Source: Branchiostoma lanceolatum (Eukaryota; Chordata; Leptocardii; Amphioxiformes; Branchiostomatidae). Taken from it: a DNA stretch of 64,000 nt. The translations under genes were made by a program, and so were the position numbers. The stretch covers positions 3,759,001-3,823,000 of the forward strand of contig NC_089731.1 of assembly GCF_035083965.1 (NCBI RefSeq). The letters are read 5' to 3'. The notes under the pieces are model-generated. The model ran no database searches. It had not been told where the DNA came from and worked only from the letters and a program-made list of their open reading frames with translations. Below, piece by piece: positions 59,223-64,000 of the stretch (positions are counted from its first letter, which is position 1; each line of letters starts with the position of its first letter).

Positions 59223-59985
59223 CTTGTGAGAAGGAATTTCTGACTGTGCCGACAGAAGGAGAACGAACAAATGAACCGTTTGGGGGCATTGATTTTGTGT
59301 TCCTGCCGTGTTATGAGGCGGGGCACCATGTAGCTGGGTAACATAGATAAATAGTCTAGTACATGGTCATACTCAGCGAGTTGTAGGGTATACAAAGTTC
59401 TACTTACAGTATTCTCGGTAATTTTCAGTAATTCTAAATTCAGTATTCTAGCTGGGTAAGTGGGGCCCATATATCCCCCATATACCATTGTGGAGAGTAA
59501 TTATGCTATCATAACTATCATGATTATAATAAGGGCAGACGGGCTAGAAACCCCTCCCTGTAGAAAATATAGTACCCTGCTATAGAAACAACAAGAAAAT
59601 TTGCCGATACATGTATATGTGCCATTAGGCACTACAAATGTCTGAACGAACGAGCTTGTGAGAAGGAATTTCTGACTGCGCAGGCTGAAGAAAAACAAAC
59701 AAATGAGCTGTTTAGGGGGCATTGAGTTTGTGTTCCTATCGTGCTACGGTAATCTCCAAGCAGGTTTCTGGTGGCAATCCAGTACCCATGAGCCAGACAG
59801 TATCCAATAGGCCTATGGGGTACTATTTGTCCCTGTATTGTCTCTAGTATTGCCACTGGTGAAGCTACCTGTAGATTAATACAATGAGGCGATAGGGTAC
59901 CTTGTAGCTTGGCGAATGGGCCCCCATAAACCACAGATATACCCAAATGTACCATTGTGGAGAGTAATTAAACTACAATAATGAT
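59223..59985. repeat. Diverged direct duplication of about 320 bases
   Basis: The copies at 59223-59535 and 59642-59985 both begin CTTGTGAGAAGGAATTTCTG, continue with GGGGGCATTGA, TTTGTGTTCCT and, further on, ACCATTGTGGAGAGTAATTA. In the second copy an AATCTCCAAGCAGG end interrupts the match at about 59751. No protein recognised. Confidence 0.75.
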
Positions 59986-60114
59986 AATAATGATAATTAT
60001 TGACGGATGATGATAATTGTTATATATACAATGAAATCGATCGTGTTACAAAGAGCTGAGCTGCCGCATGGTATATGGGCGTGACTATTTTAAGACAAAT
60101 TCTGGTAAAACGTT

Positions 60115-60262
60115 ACTCTCCTAGCAGAGGTTGGTGGAGAAGAGTGTGACATTTTTATCAGATGCCCCGTTTTCTGTCGACACTCTCCGCCAACTACTGA
60201 CAGAAAACGGGGCATCTGATAAAAAGGTCACAATCTTTTCCACCAACCTCTGCTTGGAGAGA
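60115..60262. repeat. Foldback element with 50-bp arms
   Basis: The ends are TACTCTCCTAGCAGAGGTTG and CAACCTCTGCTTGGAGAG. Inside, TTTTTATCAGATGCCCCGTT then TTCTGTC is exactly complementary to the right arm. The loop is about 20 bases. It is a member of the TCTCCAAGCAGA family. Confidence 0.85.
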
Positions 60263-60840
60263 AGCAAAACTTAACCCAGTACATACTGACCCTGACCTCT
60301 CACTGTATACACAATGTAGTCTTACTGAATATATTGTTGACGGGACTACAAACACGCCGCATACTAGTTAAAATCGGTTCATATTTGAGAAACAAATCTG
60401 ATTTTTTTATTCCCACTATAACTGACAAACGAGGAGAAGTTGAGTCTATCTTATGATAGTTAGTTTTATTTTGTATCTGTTTACTGTATTTGTTCAACAG
60501 GTTTTGATTTCTTATGACCTTGACTTAGCCCAGTGTGGCAAAAATGTGAAATAATAAACGTATTCATTCGTTCATGTTTGAGATCTTAAAAGTTCAAATT
60601 CTGTGTCCTGGATCGTCTTGTCAGTAGTGCTATGGCTTTGTGGTTAAGTCAGTAGTTAGCTAGCTGTTTAGCCCTAGTTGTGTGTCTTTCACAGCCGAAC
60701 CAATAAATAATGATAAACGCCCCCTAAATCACGCAAGTGTGTACTGTACTGTACTTCAACTCAAGTTTACTCGTTCACCTCTGATGTTGACTCGTACAGC
60801 ACGTTTTCCGCTTACTCCGCCCCGGTTTCCCAGTAGTCGT

Positions 60841-61039
60841 GATCTCCAAGCAGAGGTTACCATAATAGGCTCAGGCCTGTTTTGGATGTCCTTTAGGCGT
60901 TTTTATCGGGCTTTCTTTTTTTGTCAGATTTTCGTTTGCCCGCCAGTCAAAAAGAAAACCAGACAAAATACAAATCTCAACAGAAACGCCTAAAAAGACG
61001 TCCAAAACAAGTCGGAGCGTAACCTCTGCTTGGAGAGTA
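60841..61039. repeat. Foldback element, long copy
   Basis: The ends are ATCTCCAAGCAGAGGTTAC and the complement GTAACCTCTGCTTGGAGAG. The arms continue with TTTTGGA, TTTAGGCGTTT and related blocks, imperfectly paired. The interior is related to that of the element at 7278-7402. Confidence 0.8.
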
Positions 61040-61742
61040 AGTAGTCGACCCCTGACATTTGCACGCCATTTTCGAAGCATACTATCTGAATTCCTGTGTC
61101 TGCATGCATGTGTTTACCCAAACCTCCTTGGTTTACCTTACAGGTTACGGTCACGAAGCATAGAACCCAACCTTGACCAAAAAAATGCACGGCAGATAGA
61201 ACCATTATAGATACCATCCTGAGCGTAACCGTTCGTGTAAGTGAAGCGTTTGATAGTTATGGATTAAAAAAGAAAGTTCACAAAATCTTGTCGTTTACGA
61301 CTCTACTCCCGTCTAGGAGACTACTCCAGTCTAGGAGACTATAGTTTGACTATATTTGTCGTCAAAAGACGCCGACTTCCGTGCCCGAATATGTGTTAAG
61401 ATGACTCTTACCTTAAGTTCGTATTGTCAGATGTCACCGTTGCGAATAAAGTTAGTCCCAGGACGCCTTTTACAGGTGATAATCCCCAGATGTTGCTGTT
61501 TGGGTGGTTATTTACCACTGCTGGTGGGAGGGACAGGGTTTTTCAGAGGCGACTGACCGAAAAACCGACCGAACAGGTTGTTCCGCCTGATTTGCATACA
61601 CATGCAGGTGTCTGTGGGCAGCCCCCGGTTAAATAAAGAGGTACAGGGCCGGGCGCGGGACGACTACTCGCTCCAGCTGTATACAAAGGGGTCGTACCAT
61701 TCTTAAAGGTTAGGCAGGGGTGTGCAGTTCTTATTCCGTTGT

Positions 61743-61962
61743 TAAGCCCCTCCTCTCACTGGACCCGCGGCACAAAGCACTCGACGGATTTCATCGACAC
61801 AAAAAACGAATCTTTGGATGTTTCGTTGCCTTTTTGCAATTGGTCATACTTGTACGTTTTGAATGATATTCCCATTATTAAGTCAAGGGTAACATAGATC
61901 CAGCTAAGGACGCAACGACGCCGCCAGCGTGCCGCGGGTCCAGTGAGAGGGGGGGGGGGGGG
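61743..61962. mobile_element. MITE with TAAGCCCC...CTCTCACTGGA ends, copy 2
   Basis: Same family as 25381-25540, with a longer left arm (CTCTCACTGGACCCGCGGC, complement of GCCGCGGGTCCAGTGAGAG at the right end) and about 60 extra interior bases. The right end runs into a G tract. The interior TTTTGAATGATATTCCCATTA is identical to copy 1. Confidence 0.85.
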
Positions 61963-63455
61963 TATTTTGTATGTTAAAGATAAAGTATCCAAATGAGTTA
62001 GTGTATAGAAATCAGATTCCGTCACTTAGACATATATATGGGCAGCACTGCTCACTAGCTATATATGTTAGACTACGATACTCGTACAGAGAAGTGTATG
62101 GTTTGTCTCTGTTGTGACCTGTGCCTAGCTCGATCGAGCAAAATGTAAAATAAGCGTCTTCATTCACTCATTTTTTTCCACATACACACATGTGCAGAAC
62201 AGTCACCAACATTGCCCACCTCCGTTTGAATTGAATTTTGTTTTGTCTATCGTCTCCGTTTGACTGCCACTTGTACCAGACAACAATCGTTCTAAATTCA
62301 TAGACTTTCTCAACTTCTAACAGAGCCAGTACCAGGCTTGTTAGATAAGTTGTGAATTCGGGCTGAATCTGGGTCGACCAGGATAATTTTTCTTTTAATT
62401 TTAGCGCAGTTATCAACAATTTGTTACAAAAATACTGTGACTTTCATCAACCACCGTCTAGCGAGTTTTTGTGAAACTGCAGGAAATGTGACTCTGTCCG
62501 CTGAATTTCCGGTGTGGACGTGACCATTCCAAACAGGTGTGCACAAATTTGGATTGGAAGCGAGTCGCGTTGGATTGAACGTGGACGGAGTCAGGTGCAA
62601 TATGACAACACTACGAAATAACTCAACGCACTGACCGAGAAGAGTGGGGGTGACCTAATATGCTTGGCTATAAACTGACGAGTTGCAGCGGTGCCAAAAT
62701 GCTATTGAAAAATCATAACGCTTCACCTCAATCATTACGAGTTCGAGCTGCTATACATGCAAGGATATGCACAGTAATAGCTTGGCGTATGTGTCAGTCT
62801 ATGGTCAACGTTTTGATATCCACTCGTCTATAAAGTATAGCGTTTATATGGGTTGGATTACGGCGATTCCCCATCTAGCCGTTACCTAAATGTTTATCTA
62901 AAAGGCAACATGATATGTAGGCCACCATGTCATACTATGAGTACACAACTCTTAACAAAGGACGGGACAAGGTCAGGGCGTATTCTGTTCCGGTTGGCAT
63001 GGTAACTAGATGCAACAATGGGGTGAGAACGCAGAGGGGAGTGTAGTAGAGATTGGGGAAGGTTCGTCCTTTATTTCTTCAACATTCAAGGGACTTGTCG
63101 GTAGCGAGGGAGGAAACAAGTTGACGTTGTCAAGTCCTGCGAAGTTGCCGGATTTGCGCAAGCTTTATCCGGGGCTACACTGCCTCGTGTCGCCAGGTGT
63201 CGCTGCTGTTCGAAGATTTTACTGTGGTGGGAAAACAGGCACTGGACGAGTTTGCCTTGCCACAACACCTATATCTCAGATCCAGCTAAGTGCAAGGGCG
63301 CAGTCCATCACCAACTGCGGACCAACCAATAACAATGCGTCGCCCTATGTTAGCCCTGTATGCTTGACAAATTGTCTATTGCAAGGAAAATACTGCATAT
63401 CGTATGTGCTATATATCATATGCTGTATACAAGGATAACGCTCTTAAACGACTTG

Positions 63456-63610
63456 ATGACGATGCACGAGGCCTTGCTGCAGAAACTGCGGCTCCACCGA
63501 CTGGACTTGGTTGTGAACCTGAGCTACAACATCGACACCGTGGTCGACTATCTCTGCAGGGATGACGTCATCGCGAGAGACGAGAAGGACAGCATCATTT
63601 CTCGTGATAG
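63456..63610 (+). CDS. First coding exon of a CARD-containing protein (partial)
   Basis: From the ATG at 63456 (or 63462) to a donor GTAAAAC after 63610: 51 codons plus two bases. The sequence MHEALLQKLRLHRLDLVVNL then IDTVVDYLCRDDVIARDEKD and SIISRDR fits helices 1 to 4 of a caspase-recruitment domain: the leucine pattern of helix 1, the basic pair, and the D-x-L/V...L...V/I...E pattern. The second half of the domain is outside the window. CARDs join apoptotic and innate-immune adaptors; amphioxus has many such genes (known). An acceptor before 63456 and an upstream non-coding exon cannot be excluded. Confidence 0.7.
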
Positions 63611-63681
63611 GTAAAACTATTTATCGACGTTTGTCAGACAACGCCACATTATTGAATCGCTATGTTTCGTGGGTCAAACCC

Positions 63682-63838
63682 TAATCTCGAAGCAGATGTT
63701 GGAAGGCGAAATCGTTGCGTATTTCTAGTCCCTTTTCTGTTACGAATGGCCTTTTCTAGGAAACTTGGAGCGTAGAGTAACGTGAAGCTAGAAAAAAAAA
63801 CGTAACGGTTTTGCCTTCCAACATCTACGTGGATATTA
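63682..63838. repeat. Foldback element with TAATCTCGAAGCAGATG end
   Basis: The left arm TAATCTCGAAGCAGATGTTG then GAAGGC pairs with the right arm GCCTTCCAACATCTACGTGG then ATATTA. The motif has diverged at one base, and weaker inner pairing brings CGTTGCG near CGTAACG. It lies in the first intron of the CARD gene. Confidence 0.75.
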
Positions 63839-64000
63839 GTCAAACCCTACTATTATGATAACAGTTTCTCTCTCGCCGTATTAAGCGATACGAGGGCTAG
63901 ATTTTGAACAGTGAAACAAGTCTTGAAAGAGAAAACACGATATAGTAATAACAAATTCCATGTGACATGGGTGTCCAAAATTATGCTATATGCTAGCTCT

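Larger units (their letters stand above)
58192..63455. other. Region between the SLC7A4-like and CARD genes
   Basis: Presumed 5' control regions of two divergent genes. It contains, in order, a minisatellite (58206-58500), a GAAT microsatellite (58551-58576), a duplicated segment (59223-59985), foldback elements (60115-60262 and 60841-61039), single foldback ends (59029 and 59750) and a MITE (61743-61962). From 62050 to 63450 I see no repeat or coding signal that I can support. Confidence 0.5.

Noticed and set aside
63010-63438. 142-codon plus-strand frame just before the CARD exon
   Set aside because: No domain signature and no good donor joining it to the CARD exon in phase; it could be leader sequence at most.
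1-64000. CRISPR array, bacterial operon or prophage
   Set aside because: The window shows spliced eukaryotic genes throughout and no repeat-spacer array.

Overview
The window looks like chromosomal DNA of a cephalochordate (amphioxus, Branchiostoma-type genome). The reasons are intron-rich genes with clear chordate orthologues (CTDNEP1, SZRD1, an SLC7A4-like transporter), GC-rich promoters between head-to-head genes, a CARD exon, a very dense load of short inverted-repeat elements and tRNA-type SINEs, and a strong bias for the palindrome TACATGTA. The species call is an inference. The gene structures were read from the sequence by joining exons at splice sites with reading phase checked at every junction.

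Layout, left to right: a partial MFS transporter (minus, 37-984, runs off the left edge); SZRD1 (minus, 4383-6197); a tandem-FYVE zinc-finger protein (plus, 6446-13897); an ankyrin-C2 protein with a long charged tail (minus, 15540-20912); CTDNEP1/Dullard phosphatase (plus, 22469-35340, with a 9.2 kb first intron); a centrin-like EF-hand protein (minus, 39675-42337); an NlpC/P60-like cysteine-hydrolase protein (plus, 43229-47398); an SLC7A4-like amino-acid transporter of 13 exons (minus, 48465-58191) with a 5'-truncated LINE in one intron; and the first CARD exon of a gene leaving the right edge (plus, 63456-63610). From SZRD1 on, strands alternate strictly, giving head-to-head pairs (SZRD1/FYVE, ANK-C2/CTDNEP1, centrin/NlpC) and tail-to-tail pairs (FYVE/ANK-C2, CTDNEP1/centrin, NlpC/SLC7A4). 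An ATGGCGGC element of YY1 type lies at each of the three divergent promoters.

The genes do not form one pathway. Several act on membranes: FYVE fingers suggest PI3P endosomes, CTDNEP1 dephosphorylates lipin at the nuclear envelope/ER, and the MFS and SLC7 proteins are plasma-membrane carriers.

The most unusual signals are: (1) four separate cases in which a splice site and the adjoining exon edge have been tandemly duplicated, leaving decoy splice sites and truncated exon copies; (2) a family of foldback elements sharing the end TCTCCAAGCAGA, from a minimal 33-bp palindrome to about 200 bp, many inside introns; (3) a minisatellite directly upstream of the SLC7A4-like start codon in which four of five units carry the same seven-codon upstream ORF; (4) a bacterial-type NlpC/P60 core with a candidate Cys/His pair in a chordate gene; and (5) a protein with two complete eight-cysteine FYVE-type fingers whose ligand motifs are complementary.
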